Assembly: GCF_019423325.1 (NCBI RefSeq)
Contig: NZ_JAHZBQ010000001.1
Coordinates: 992,001-1,056,000, forward strand
Source of the DNA: Campylobacter sp.
Lineage (GTDB): Bacteria > Campylobacterota > Campylobacteria > Campylobacterales > Campylobacteraceae
Length of the DNA stretch: 64,000 nucleotides
Reading direction: 5' to 3'
How positions within the stretch are numbered: position 1 is the stretch's first letter; every line of letters starts with the position of its first letter. The position numbers were made by a program, and so were the translations under genes. The notes under the pieces are model-generated. The model saw only the letters and a program-made list of their open reading frames with translations, did not search any database and had not been told where the DNA came from. This document shows, in pieces, positions 7,820-16,362 of this stretch.

Positions 7820-9769
7820 TTAAGCCTCGCTCTTTGCGCTTTCGATATCATCATTAGCGCCTAAATTTCGCACCAGACGGGTAGGCATGCCGTTATCTTT
7901 TTCAAATTTAGAGATGATCTCCACGATCTGCTCGCCCGAGACCGTCTCCTTCTCATACAGCGCCTTTACCATCTCCTCGATCGCCGGAGCATAGGTCTTT
8001 AGCGTCTCTTTTACCGCCGCATAGCGCTCATCCAGCGTCTTGCGAACATATTCGTCAATCTTAACCGCCGTTACCTCGCTGTAATCCTTGATGCTCTGTC
8101 CGCCATTTAGGAAGGAATACTGCTGCTTTTCTAGCACCGCAAGCCCGAGAGCCTCGGTCATTCCGACCTGAGTAGCCATAAATTTAAGCATATCGGTAGC
8201 GCGCTGCAAATCGTTGCCAGCTCCGTCGGTGATCTCACCCAAAAACACATCCTCCGCCGCGCGCCCCGCCAAAAACGTATCGATCTCGGCAAAAATTTCA
8301 TGGCGCTGGTGCAGATATCTATTTTCAAACGGAGAATTTAGCGTATATCCCGCAGCACTTAATCCGCGCGGCACGATAGTTACCTTCGATACTGGCATCG
8401 CGCCTTTAGTAAGCTCGGCGATGAGCGCATGACCGCTTTCGTGGTAGGCGACGATCCGCTTTTCGATAGGGCTTACGCGGCGTGATTTTTTAGCCAGTCC
8501 GATACCGACGCGTTCGATCGCTTCGAGCAGGTCTTTTTGCTCGACCTCCGCCTTTGCCTCGCGACCAGCTAAAAGCGCGGCTTCGTTGATGATGTTTGCA
8601 AGATCGGCTCCCGCAAAGCCAACGGTAAGGCGCGCGATCTCCTCGATATCGATATCGCGAGCAAATTTAACGTCGCGCATATGCACCTTCAAAATCGCCA
8701 TTCTGCCGTCAAAATCGGGTCTATCGACTAGAACCTGCCTATCGAATCTGCCCGGACGCAGAAGCGCCGCATCAAGCGTCTCGGGGCGGTTGGTAGCCGC
8801 AAGGACGATCACCGGGCTTGATTCCGAGCCGAAGCCGTCCATCTCGGCAAGCAGCTGATTTAGCGTCTGTTCGCGCTCGTCGTTACCTCCGCCGATACCA
8901 CCTGCGGTTCTGCTTTTGCCGATCGCGTCGATCTCGTCGATGAAAACGATCGCCGGAGCCTGCTTTTTAGCGTTATCAAATAGATCGCGCACCCTGCTAG
9001 CGCCCACGCCTACGAACATCTCGATGAAGCTGGAGCCCGATACCGAAAAAAACGGCACGTCCGCTTCGCCCGCGACCGCTTTGGCTAGCAGCGTCTTGCC
9101 CGTGCCGGGAGGCCCCACCAAAAGAACGCCTTTTGGAATTTTAGCCCCGAGGCTAATGTATCGCTCGGGGTTTTTTAAGAAATCTACGATCTCCTTAACC
9201 TCCTCTTTCGCCTCTTCGACGCCAGCGACATCGCTAAATTTAACCTTCGGCTTTTCGGCGCTTACTAGGTTTTTAGAGCTTCCGATGCCGAGCACGCCGC
9301 CGCCCATATTACGCTGCATGCGGTTGGCTAAAAACATCCAAATTCCAAAGAAAATCACGAGCGGCAAGACCCAGCTAAAGAGCAGATCTGTCAAAAAGTT
9401 GCTCTCGTTATACGCACCGTATGGAATTTTGCGCGATTCTAAAATTTGAACGAGCTCGGGATCATCCACGCGCTTAGCAGTGTAGATTACGTTGCCGACT
9501 TGCGCTTTAATCGTGGAACTTCCAATGGAAACCATGCTTACTTGGGAGTTTTTGATTTGCGATTTTAGCTCGGAGTAAGTTACGTTTCTGCTCTCGCCTG
9601 AAACGGAGCCGAGTACTCCACCGCTATCAAATCCGCCGCTTGGGGATATCGCTTTAAACACGACTATTAAAATAAGCGCAAAAATAATAAAAACGCCGAT
9701 CGGATTTTTATTAAAAAAATTGTTTCCGCCGCCGTTTTGAGGGGGTTGATTGTTTTGGTTGTTATTCAT
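7820..9769 (-). CDS. ftsH: ATP-dependent zinc metalloprotease FtsH
   Basis: A membrane-anchored hexameric protease that degrades misfolded and short-lived membrane proteins. It is 649 residues long. There is a short Asn/Gln-rich N-terminus, a first membrane helix (PIGVFIIFALILIVVF), a periplasmic domain, and a second helix near residue 130. The AAA module has Walker A GPPGTGKT, Walker B IVFIDEIDAIG and the second region of homology ATNRPETLDAALLRPGRFDR. The zinc protease motif is HESGH. All key residues are intact and the length is normal. The start overlaps the prmA stop by four bases, so the two are translationally coupled. Confidence 0.97.
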   Translation of the reverse strand: MNNNQNNQPPQNGGGNNFFNKNPIGVFIIFALILIVVFKAISPSGGFDSGGVLGSVSGESRNVTYSELKSQIKNSQVSMVSIGSSTIKAQVGNVIYTAKRVDDPELVQILESRKIPYGAYNESNFLTDLLFSWVLPLVIFFGIWMFLANRMQRNMGGGVLGIGSSKNLVSAEKPKVKFSDVAGVEEAKEEVKEIVDFLKNPERYISLGAKIPKGVLLVGPPGTGKTLLAKAVAGEADVPFFSVSGSSFIEMFVGVGASRVRDLFDNAKKQAPAIVFIDEIDAIGKSRTAGGIGGGNDEREQTLNQLLAEMDGFGSESSPVIVLAATNRPETLDAALLRPGRFDRQVLVDRPDFDGRMAILKVHMRDVKFARDIDIEEIARLTVGFAGADLANIINEAALLAGREAKAEVEQKDLLEAIERVGIGLAKKSRRVSPIEKRIVAYHESGHALIAELTKGAMPVSKVTIVPRGLSAAGYTLNSPFENRYLHQRHEIFAEIDTFLAGRAAEDVFLGEITDGAGNDLQRATDMLKFMATQVGMTEALGLAVLEKQQYSFLNGGQSIKDYSEVTAVKIDEYVRKTLDERYAAVKETLKTYAPAIEEMVKALYEKETVSGEQIVEIISKFEKDNGMPTRLVRNLGANDDIESAKSEA

Positions 9770-10644
9770 ATCTTCCTTTCATAAACGAAGCTAAGCCATT
9801 CGTTTTGCTTTTTCATCTGCACGAAATTCAAATCCGAAAAGGCCTGCTCAATCCTATCTTTATATTTTTCTAAAATTCCAGACAGCACGAGCCTGCCGCC
9901 CGGTTTTAGCGCTTTTTTCAGATCCACGCTTAGGATCAAAATCACGTCGGCGATTATATTTGCGACGACGAGATCAAACTGCGCGTCTTTACAGAGCGCG
10001 CGCTCGCTTAAACTAGACGCTTGCTCGCCCAAGCTTGAAACGCTGCCGAGCCAAATTTGATCGATCTGTACCCCGTTTTTCTCGGCGTTTTGCTGCGTAG
10101 CGGTCACCGCCTGCTCGTCGGTATCGCAGGCGCTTACCTTTGCGCCCAGTTTTTTCATCGCGATACTTAAAATTCCGCTGCCGCAGCCCACGTCAAGCGC
10201 GCTCATGCCATCGCGAGCGAGCTCGCTAAGCAGTGCCAGGCACATATTAGTGCTTTCGTGATGGCCTGAGCCGAACGCCAGTGCAGGATCGATCAGCAGA
10301 TCGATTAGCGCGGGATCTTGTGATCTTTCGCACCAGCTCGGACGGACGTAAAATTTACCGACCGCTACGGGCGCGACGCCTTTTTTATATTCGTCGAGCC
10401 AGTCTTTATTTTGCTTTTTTGAAATTTCGATCTGCAGATCGGCGTCTAAATTGAGAGATCGCGCGAGCGCCTTTTTAAACTCTTCAAACGCAAATTTTAA
10501 ATTTTGCAGATCCTCTTCGTCGCGGATTATGAAACGCTCGCCGCGTTCTTCGACGCAGGTAACGCCGAATTCAAACGCAAAGTTTTTAAAAAGCTCGCTT
10601 GCATTCGCGCTTTTTACGATCATCTCATAAAAAAAATCTTTCAT
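9766..10644 (-). CDS. prmA: Ribosomal protein L11 methyltransferase
   Basis: A cytosolic SAM-dependent methyltransferase that trimethylates ribosomal protein L11. The 292-residue protein has the N-terminal substrate domain, then the Rossmann fold with the SAM loop ALDVGCGSGILSIA, the acidic SACDTD at the end of strand 2, and the PrmA-type DLVVANIIADVI motif. A short insertion near residues 200-215 (SLGEQASSLSERAL) lies between conserved strands. Family members from epsilonproteobacteria are 270-285 residues. It ends in the ATGA overlap with ftsH, a conserved Campylobacter pair. Confidence 0.9.
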   Translation of the reverse strand: MKDFFYEMIVKSANASELFKNFAFEFGVTCVEERGERFIIRDEEDLQNLKFAFEEFKKALARSLNLDADLQIEISKKQNKDWLDEYKKGVAPVAVGKFYVRPSWCERSQDPALIDLLIDPALAFGSGHHESTNMCLALLSELARDGMSALDVGCGSGILSIAMKKLGAKVSACDTDEQAVTATQQNAEKNGVQIDQIWLGSVSSLGEQASSLSERALCKDAQFDLVVANIIADVILILSVDLKKALKPGGRLVLSGILEKYKDRIEQAFSDLNFVQMKKQNEWLSFVYERKI

Positions 10645-10722
10645 CGCCTCACATCGCCTTTAAATTTTAAAATTTGCATATTACTAAAATTTAGTTCAAA
10701 CTTTGCTTACGCTCGGGCGTTT

Positions 10723-11430
10723 TTATAGAGCTTCAAACGCCTTTTTAAGATCGAGTGTGCCCTCGTAATACGCCTTACCGACGATGACGCCCGCTATTAG
10801 CTCTGCGTTTTTAACCGCGATTATGTCGTTTATATCTTTCACGCCGCCGCTTGCGATAGTATCGATGCCGCTAGCTTTCGCGATAGAGCGGCTAAATTCT
10901 ACGTTTACGCCGCTTAGCATCCCGTCGCGCGATATGTCGGTGCAGATGATCGCGCAAACGCCCGCGTCCGCATACTCTCGCGCCAGATCGGTCGCTTTTA
11001 CGCGGCTTAGCTCCGCCCAGCCCTCGGTCGCTACGAGTCCCTCTTTTGCGTCTATGCCCACGACGATGCAGTAAAGCTTCGCCATCCCCCTTACGAAATC
11101 TCTATTTTTAAGCGCCGCCGAGCCCAGAATAAATCTATCGACGCCTAAGCTTAAATACTCCTTTATGCGCGCTTCGTCGCGGATGCCGCCGCCCACTTCT
11201 ACGTGCAGGCGCGTGCTTTTTACGATCCGCTCGATCGCTTTGAAATTTACCGCCTCGCCCGCAAACGCGCCGTCGAGATCAACTAAATGCAGCCACTTAG
11301 CGCCGAGATCTTCAAATTTTTTGGCTAGCTCACAGGGGTCCTTGGAATAAATTTTTGCGCTTTGCATCTCGCCCTTGCTAAGGCGTACGGCGCATCCTTG
11401 TTTCAGATCGATCGCAGGCAAAATTTCCAT
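10723..11430 (-). CDS. hisA: HisA: ProFAR isomerase of histidine synthesis
   Basis: HisA is 1-(5-phosphoribosyl)-5-[(5-phosphoribosylamino)methylideneamino]imidazole-4-carboxamide isomerase, which catalyses the Amadori rearrangement in histidine synthesis. The 235-residue (beta/alpha)8 barrel has the N-terminal catalytic Asp in ILPAIDLKQGCAVRL, the phosphate-binding VEVGGGIRD, the second catalytic Asp in CTDISRDGMLSG and the C-terminal IASGGVKD phosphate loop. I chose the ATG at 11430 because GGAG lies 5 bases upstream; the GTG one codon earlier is less likely. It overlaps the hisH stop by one base. The pair hisH-hisA follows the pgl genes, and the remaining his genes are not in the window. 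Confidence 0.95.
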   Translation of the reverse strand: MEILPAIDLKQGCAVRLSKGEMQSAKIYSKDPCELAKKFEDLGAKWLHLVDLDGAFAGEAVNFKAIERIVKSTRLHVEVGGGIRDEARIKEYLSLGVDRFILGSAALKNRDFVRGMAKLYCIVVGIDAKEGLVATEGWAELSRVKATDLAREYADAGVCAIICTDISRDGMLSGVNVEFSRSIAKASGIDTIASGGVKDINDIIAVKNAELIAGVIVGKAYYEGTLDLKKAFEAL

Positions 11431-12155
11431 CACAGCTCCGTAAAATTTTTAATGATTTTTATGCCCGCATCGTGGCTTTTTTCGGGATGCGGCTGAAAGG
11501 CAAATACGTTTTCGCGCCAGATCGCGCTTGCAAACTCATAGCCGTAAAACGTCGTCGCAAACGTGATCTCGCGCGCGCAAAGGACGTGATAGGAGTGCAC
11601 GAAATACAGATACTCAAACTCGCCCAAGCCCGTATTTATCGGCGAGCGCTTGATAAAATGCGCGCTGTTCCAGCCGACATGCGGGATCTTTAGGCTTTCG
11701 GCGCGGGCAAAATTTTGCCCGCTACGCTCGCTAGGCTCTGCCCCGTCTGGATTAAATTCCGCCACGTCCGATCTAAATTTTATATTTTCGGACCCAGATT
11801 CCGCCCCCCGAATATTAAATTTCGTTTTGTCAAATTTCACGACGCGACCGGGTAAAATTCCAAGCCCGCTGCGCGCGCCGAATTCTTCGCTTTGTTCGAA
11901 TAGAAGCTGCATCCCTAGACAGATGCCTAAAAAATATCTGCCGCTTGCGACAAATTCTTTAATCGCGGCGTCCATACCGCTTGCGCGAAGCCTATCCATC
12001 GCCTCGCCGAATGCGCCCACGCCAGGAAGCAGAGCCTTATCGCAGCTCAAAAGCTCCTCAGGGCTACGCGCGAGGCAAAATTTAGCGCCGCAGAAGCTAA
12101 GCGCGTTCATCACGCTTTGGATATTGCCCGCGCCGTAATCCACGATACCGATCAA
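11430..12155 (-). CDS. hisH: HisH: glutamine amidotransferase of IGP synthase, with an inserted segment
   Basis: The glutaminase partner of HisF, supplying ammonia for imidazole glycerol phosphate synthesis. The class I amidotransferase triad is present: Cys in GICLGMQLLF, and His and Glu in FQPHPEKS. The family is usually 195-215 residues; this one is 241 because of a segment at about residues 110-154 (Ser/Asn/Glu-rich, FNIRGAESGSENIKF and following). It lies between GILPGRVVKF and the conserved KIPHVGWN. The insertion interrupts no motif. The start is TTG at 12155, with AAGGG upstream, overlapping the pglF stop in TTGA, so translation depends on pglF. Confidence 0.92.
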   Translation of the reverse strand: MIGIVDYGAGNIQSVMNALSFCGAKFCLARSPEELLSCDKALLPGVGAFGEAMDRLRASGMDAAIKEFVASGRYFLGICLGMQLLFEQSEEFGARSGLGILPGRVVKFDKTKFNIRGAESGSENIKFRSDVAEFNPDGAEPSERSGQNFARAESLKIPHVGWNSAHFIKRSPINTGLGEFEYLYFVHSYHVLCAREITFATTFYGYEFASAIWRENVFAFQPHPEKSHDAGIKIIKNFTEL

Positions 12156-13957
12156 GCCGTGCCCTTCATATCGTTCAATCGGTGCGAAAACTCGGGCACG
12201 ATGCGCTTTAGCTTATCCGCAACCTGCGCGTCCTCGCACTCCGAAAGCTCCTCGATCTGCGAGCTTAGCTCTTGCAGGTCGTATTTTGCGGAGTGGGTTA
12301 CGAATATGGATTGATACTTCGTGCTCTTGTCGTTTTCGTCGATCAAAAGCTCCTCGTAAAGCTTCTCGCCGGGGCGCAGACCGACAAATTTAATGCCCAG
12401 CTCCTCCTTGCCGGCAAGCTGCAGCATTCGCTTGGCAAGATCTGCGATCTTTACGGGCTCGCCCATATCCAGCACGAAAAGCTCGCCGCCCTGCGCGATG
12501 GAGGCCGCCTGAAGCACCAGCTGGCACGCCTCGCTAACGAGCATAAAATATCTCGTAATCTCGGGGTGCGTAACGGTAAGCGGCTCGTTCGCTTCGATCT
12601 GGCGTTTAAATTTAGGGATGACACTACCGCTTGAGCCGAGCACGTTTCCGAAGCGCACCGCGACGATCTGCGTTTCGCTTGCCGCGTCGTTGGAATTTAG
12701 CGCGTAAAGCTCGCAGATACGCTTCGTCGTGCCCATAATGTTCGTCGGTCGCACCGCCTTATCGGTCGAGATCAAAACAACCTTTTTCGCGCCGTATTTT
12801 TTGGACAGATCGATTACGTTTTTTGTGCCGATGACATTATTTTTGACCGCTAGATGCGGGTTAAACTCGCATAGCGGCACGTGCTTATACGCCGCTGCGT
12901 GCACGACTACTTCGGGATGAAATTCTGCAAAAACCTCCTCCAGCTCATGGCGATAAACGACGTTTATCATCTTTAACTCGTTGCGCGCATCCGCGCCGGT
13001 GGCTTCGTTAATCGAGTAGAGGTTAAACTCGCTGTGTTCGACCATGATAAGACGCTTTGCGCCAAATTTCAAGCATTGCTTACAAATTTCGCTTCCTATC
13101 GTGCCGCCCGCGCCCGTTACCAGCACGATCTTGTCTTTGATAAAATTTTCAATCGCCTTGGTGTCGAGGTCTTTGGGCTTGCGCGCGAGCAGATCCTCGA
13201 TCGATACATCGCGGATCTTTTTGCTCTCATCCTCCAAAAGCGAAAAGAGCTTGATATCCTTTAGCCCGTACGCAAAAAGCTCGTCGTAGAGCTGCTTTAG
13301 CTCGTCCGGATACAGCGCCAGCGCGATGATCGCGGTTTTGGCGCCGCTATCTTTGATCATCTGCGGAATTTCGCTCTTAGCCCTGACGACGTAATTTTCG
13401 CAATACGTCCCTACTAGCTCAGGCCGCCCGTCCACGACGCCCACCGGATAGTAGTTAATATATTTTTGCCGCATACCTTTTAGGACGTGAAAGGTCTTGC
13501 TCGTAGCGCCTACGACGATGCAGGGCTCGTTATTCGTGATATTTTTCTTCTCGCTTAGAAACATCCGCTTTGAAATTCTAATCCCACCGATTAAAATAAA
13601 CGAGATCGCTGCATCGATGATGATGACCGAGCGCGGGAATGGGTTAAAAATTTTACTCGCTAAAAAGAATACTATCAAAAAGGTAAGCGCCGCCATCACG
13701 TGCGCGTAGAAGAGCTTTCTCGCTTCATATAGCCCGAAAAATCTCCACGGAACTAAATAGATCCGCAAAAACCAAAAATAGAAAATTTTAATCGCCGTAA
13801 GGCTCGAGGCGCTAAGCAGGGCGCCTTTATAGAATTCGTTCGGTATATCTCCGCTAAATCGCAGCAAAAACGCGATATAAACGGAGAGGATCGAGATAAA
13901 AATATCTCCTAGCAAAAAAAACGCGAAGCGGCTAAATTTAGTGGGTTTTAACAGCAT
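12152..13957 (-). CDS. pglF: PglF: UDP-GlcNAc 4,6-dehydratase (C6)
   Basis: First enzyme of N,N'-diacetylbacillosamine synthesis for the N-glycan. It converts UDP-GlcNAc to the 4-keto-6-deoxy sugar. The 601-residue protein has four to five N-terminal transmembrane helices, a CoA-binding-like middle domain, and a short-chain dehydrogenase domain with the NAD loop VTGAGGTIGSEI. As in PglF, the usual catalytic Tyr is replaced by Met in STDKAVRPTNIMGTTK. Length matches the family (about 590). It overlaps pglE by one base upstream and hisH by four downstream. Confidence 0.95.
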   Translation of the reverse strand: MLLKPTKFSRFAFFLLGDIFISILSVYIAFLLRFSGDIPNEFYKGALLSASSLTAIKIFYFWFLRIYLVPWRFFGLYEARKLFYAHVMAALTFLIVFFLASKIFNPFPRSVIIIDAAISFILIGGIRISKRMFLSEKKNITNNEPCIVVGATSKTFHVLKGMRQKYINYYPVGVVDGRPELVGTYCENYVVRAKSEIPQMIKDSGAKTAIIALALYPDELKQLYDELFAYGLKDIKLFSLLEDESKKIRDVSIEDLLARKPKDLDTKAIENFIKDKIVLVTGAGGTIGSEICKQCLKFGAKRLIMVEHSEFNLYSINEATGADARNELKMINVVYRHELEEVFAEFHPEVVVHAAAYKHVPLCEFNPHLAVKNNVIGTKNVIDLSKKYGAKKVVLISTDKAVRPTNIMGTTKRICELYALNSNDAASETQIVAVRFGNVLGSSGSVIPKFKRQIEANEPLTVTHPEITRYFMLVSEACQLVLQAASIAQGGELFVLDMGEPVKIADLAKRMLQLAGKEELGIKFVGLRPGEKLYEELLIDENDKSTKYQSIFVTHSAKYDLQELSSQIEELSECEDAQVADKLKRIVPEFSHRLNDMKGTA

Positions 13958-15054
13958 CAGATGTTTTCTTTTACGATTTTTACGACGCGCTCGATCGTCT
14001 CGTCACTCATATCGGTGCCGCTAGGCAGACAGATGCCGCGACTGAACATATCCTCGCTCGTGCCGTCAACTACGCTAAGCGCGCCTGCGAAGATGCTTTG
14101 CAGATGCATCGGCTTCCAAAGCGGACGAGATTCGATGTCGGCTTTATTTAGCGCATCGATTACCTTTAGATGAGCGCCTTTTTGCTTAAACAGCAGAGTC
14201 GTAAGCCATCTGTTGCCCTTGCCGCCTTCTACTTCGGGCATAAACTCCACGTCGGTGCCTCTAAACAGATCCTCGTAAATTTTAAAAATTTCGCGCTTTC
14301 TTTTAACGCGCTGCGGCAAGACCTCCATCTGGCCTACGCCGATAGCGCCTAAGACGTTGCTTAAGCGGTAGTTATAGCCGTAGTCCTTGTGCTCGTAGTG
14401 AAGCAGCGGCTCGCGCGCTTGGGTGCTTAAAAATCTAGCCTTGGCGATTAGCTCCTCATCGTTTGAAATCAGCATTCCGCCGCCCGAGGTGGTGATGATT
14501 TTATTGCCATTAAAGCTTAGCGCGCCGCATTTTCCGATGCCGCCCAGCGCCTTACCCTTATAAAATCCGCCCAGCGCCTCTGCGGCATCCTCGATAAGAT
14601 CAATGCCTTCATTCGCGCAAATTTCGCATATCTCATCCATCTTCGCAGCCTGTCCGTAAAGATGCGTGACGACGAGCACTTTTGGTTTTTTCGGCGATTT
14701 TTTGATCGCTTCTTTAAGCAGCTTCGGGCTTAAATTCCAACTCTCGTCGCTGTCTATCAGCACCGGCACGCAGCGCTCGTAAAATATCGGATTTAGCGAC
14801 GCCATGAAGGTAAACGTGGATCCCAATACCACGTCGCCGTCCTTTACGCCGCTGCAGCGAAGCGCTAGATGAAGCGCCGCCGTGCCTGCGTTTAGCGCCA
14901 GCGCGCCGCGCGTACCAGTATAGGACTTCACTGCGTCTTCAAAGCGATTGACATATTCGCCCAAAGGCGCGATATAGTTGCTTTCAAATACCTTTTTTAT
15001 ATACTCAAGCTCATCGCTGCCCATATTCGGCGGACTTAAAAATACTCTTGCCAT
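13957..15054 (-). CDS. pglE: PglE: UDP-4-keto-6-deoxy-GlcNAc aminotransferase
   Basis: Second step to UDP-bacillosamine: a PLP-dependent transfer of an amino group from glutamate to C4 of the PglF product. It is a DegT/DnrJ/EryC1-fold protein of 365 residues with the Schiff-base Lys in SFNGNKIITTSGGG, an Asp motif DLIEDAAEALGG and the N-terminal NAGTAALHLAL. I place the start at 15054 (MARVFLSPP), six bases after AAAGG. The ATG at 15060 sits directly on that site. A 116-base gap separates it from pglD. Confidence 0.93.
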   Translation of the reverse strand: MARVFLSPPNMGSDELEYIKKVFESNYIAPLGEYVNRFEDAVKSYTGTRGALALNAGTAALHLALRCSGVKDGDVVLGSTFTFMASLNPIFYERCVPVLIDSDESWNLSPKLLKEAIKKSPKKPKVLVVTHLYGQAAKMDEICEICANEGIDLIEDAAEALGGFYKGKALGGIGKCGALSFNGNKIITTSGGGMLISNDEELIAKARFLSTQAREPLLHYEHKDYGYNYRLSNVLGAIGVGQMEVLPQRVKRKREIFKIYEDLFRGTDVEFMPEVEGGKGNRWLTTLLFKQKGAHLKVIDALNKADIESRPLWKPMHLQSIFAGALSVVDGTSEDMFSRGICLPSGTDMSDETIERVVKIVKENI

Positions 15055-15170
15055 CTTCATCCTTTCTTAATCTTTAAATTTAACCTCACGCGACGCAAGG
15101 CTAAATTTAGCTTTCGGCATTAAATTTAAATGCTCGGATTTTATCACTTTTAATGCTATAAATTTTAAAT

Positions 15171-15770
15171 TCAGCCATTTTTTTTAATCACGCGAGCAGG
15201 CACACCTACGGCTACGCTGTCGCTAGCTATGTCGCGCACGACCGCGGCGCCCGCGCCGATGATGCAGCGCTGCCCGATCTTTAGCCTCTGAATGACGCTA
15301 GCGCTGATGCCGATGTGCGAAAGCGCCCCCACCTTCACGCCGCCCGCAAGCGCCGCGTTTGGGCTAATGTGCGCAAACTCGCCGATCTCGCACTCGTGCT
15401 CGATTACGACGCCTGAATTTATTATCGCGCCGCGACCGATTTTAGCTCGCGCGTTTATCACGGCGCCGGGCATTACGACCGCGCCCTCGCCGATGACGGC
15501 GCTTGGGCTAACGATGGCGCTTTGATGAATTAGCGTCGCTATCTCAAAACCCGCTCGCGCTACCCTCTCTTGGATCTTTGCGCGGGTTTTATTATCGCCG
15601 ATTGCGATTATTACGGGGTGCTTCGGCAGATCCTCGCTAAATTTCAATCCTGCCGCGTCGTCTAAAAAAACGACCTCGCTAAATTTAGCTCCGCGCGCGG
15701 CTAGCGCGACATCCGCGACCACCAGCCCGTGTCCGCTCGCGCCGTAAACGTAAATTTTAGTTGTACCCAT
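15171..15770 (-). CDS. pglD: PglD: UDP-bacillosamine N-acetyltransferase
   Basis: Acetylates the C4 amino group to give UDP-N,N'-diacetylbacillosamine. The 199-residue protein has an N-terminal nucleotide-binding Rossmann domain (KIYVYGASGHGLVVAD). A left-handed parallel beta-helix of hexapeptide repeats follows, with the catalytic His in VVIEHECEIGEFAHISP. Length and layout match C. jejuni PglD. The start overlaps the pglC stop by 14 bases, as expected for coupled pgl genes. Confidence 0.93.
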   Translation of the reverse strand: MGTTKIYVYGASGHGLVVADVALAARGAKFSEVVFLDDAAGLKFSEDLPKHPVIIAIGDNKTRAKIQERVARAGFEIATLIHQSAIVSPSAVIGEGAVVMPGAVINARAKIGRGAIINSGVVIEHECEIGEFAHISPNAALAGGVKVGALSHIGISASVIQRLKIGQRCIIGAGAAVVRDIASDSVAVGVPARVIKKNG

Positions 15771-16362
15771 TGAATTTCTCCGTCGTCGCCATGCCCTCTT
15801 TATTCACACCCTCTTTCGCAAGCACCTTTTTTATCGTTAAAAGCGCGATCTTAAGATCGAGCGTAAAGCTTAAATTCTGCGCGTAATACGTATCGAACTC
15901 AAATTTTTTCTCCCAGCTGATCGCGTTGCGTCCGTTTACCTGCGCAAGCCCCGTGATGCCCGGACGCACGCTGTGCCTAAGGCGCTGCGGCGGCGAATAA
16001 AGCGGCAGGTACTCGATCAGCAGTGGGCGCGGCCCGATGAAGCTCATATCGCCCTTTAGCACGTTGAAAAGCTGCGGCAGCTCATCCAGGCTTAGCGCGC
16101 GGATCTTTTTGCCGTAATCGTTCAGCCGCGCTTCGTCTGGCAGAAGCTCGCCGTCCGCGCCGCGCTCGTCGCTCATCGTTTTAAATTTGTAAATTTTAAA
16201 AATTTGCTCATCAAGCCCAGGGCGAGATTGCGTAAAAATCGCGCTTTTGCTAATGTGCTTGCGGATCAAGAACCACGTAAGCGCCATCACGGGCGAAACC
16301 AAAATGATCAAAACCAAAGCCGCCGTAAAATCGAGCGCGCGTTTTAAAAAGCTCCTATACAT
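15757..16362 (-). CDS. pglC: PglC: phosphoglycosyltransferase starting the N-glycan
   Basis: Transfers phospho-N,N'-diacetylbacillosamine from UDP to undecaprenyl phosphate on the cytoplasmic face. It is a small monotopic phosphoglycosyltransferase of 201 residues. One N-terminal re-entrant hydrophobic helix (LDFTAALVLIILVSPVMAL) is followed by the conserved KFKTM, the Asp-Glu pair in SLDELPQLFNVLKGDMSFIGPRP (shown in part: LDELPQL) and RPGITG. Overlaps pglA by eight bases and pglD by 14. Confidence 0.95.
   Translation of the reverse strand: MYRSFLKRALDFTAALVLIILVSPVMALTWFLIRKHISKSAIFTQSRPGLDEQIFKIYKFKTMSDERGADGELLPDEARLNDYGKKIRALSLDELPQLFNVLKGDMSFIGPRPLLIEYLPLYSPPQRLRHSVRPGITGLAQVNGRNAISWEKKFEFDTYYAQNLSFTLDLKIALLTIKKVLAKEGVNKEGMATTEKFNGYN

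Noticed and set aside
8916..9449. 177-codon plus-strand frame inside ftsH
   Set aside because: It is the antisense of a fully conserved FtsH AAA domain.
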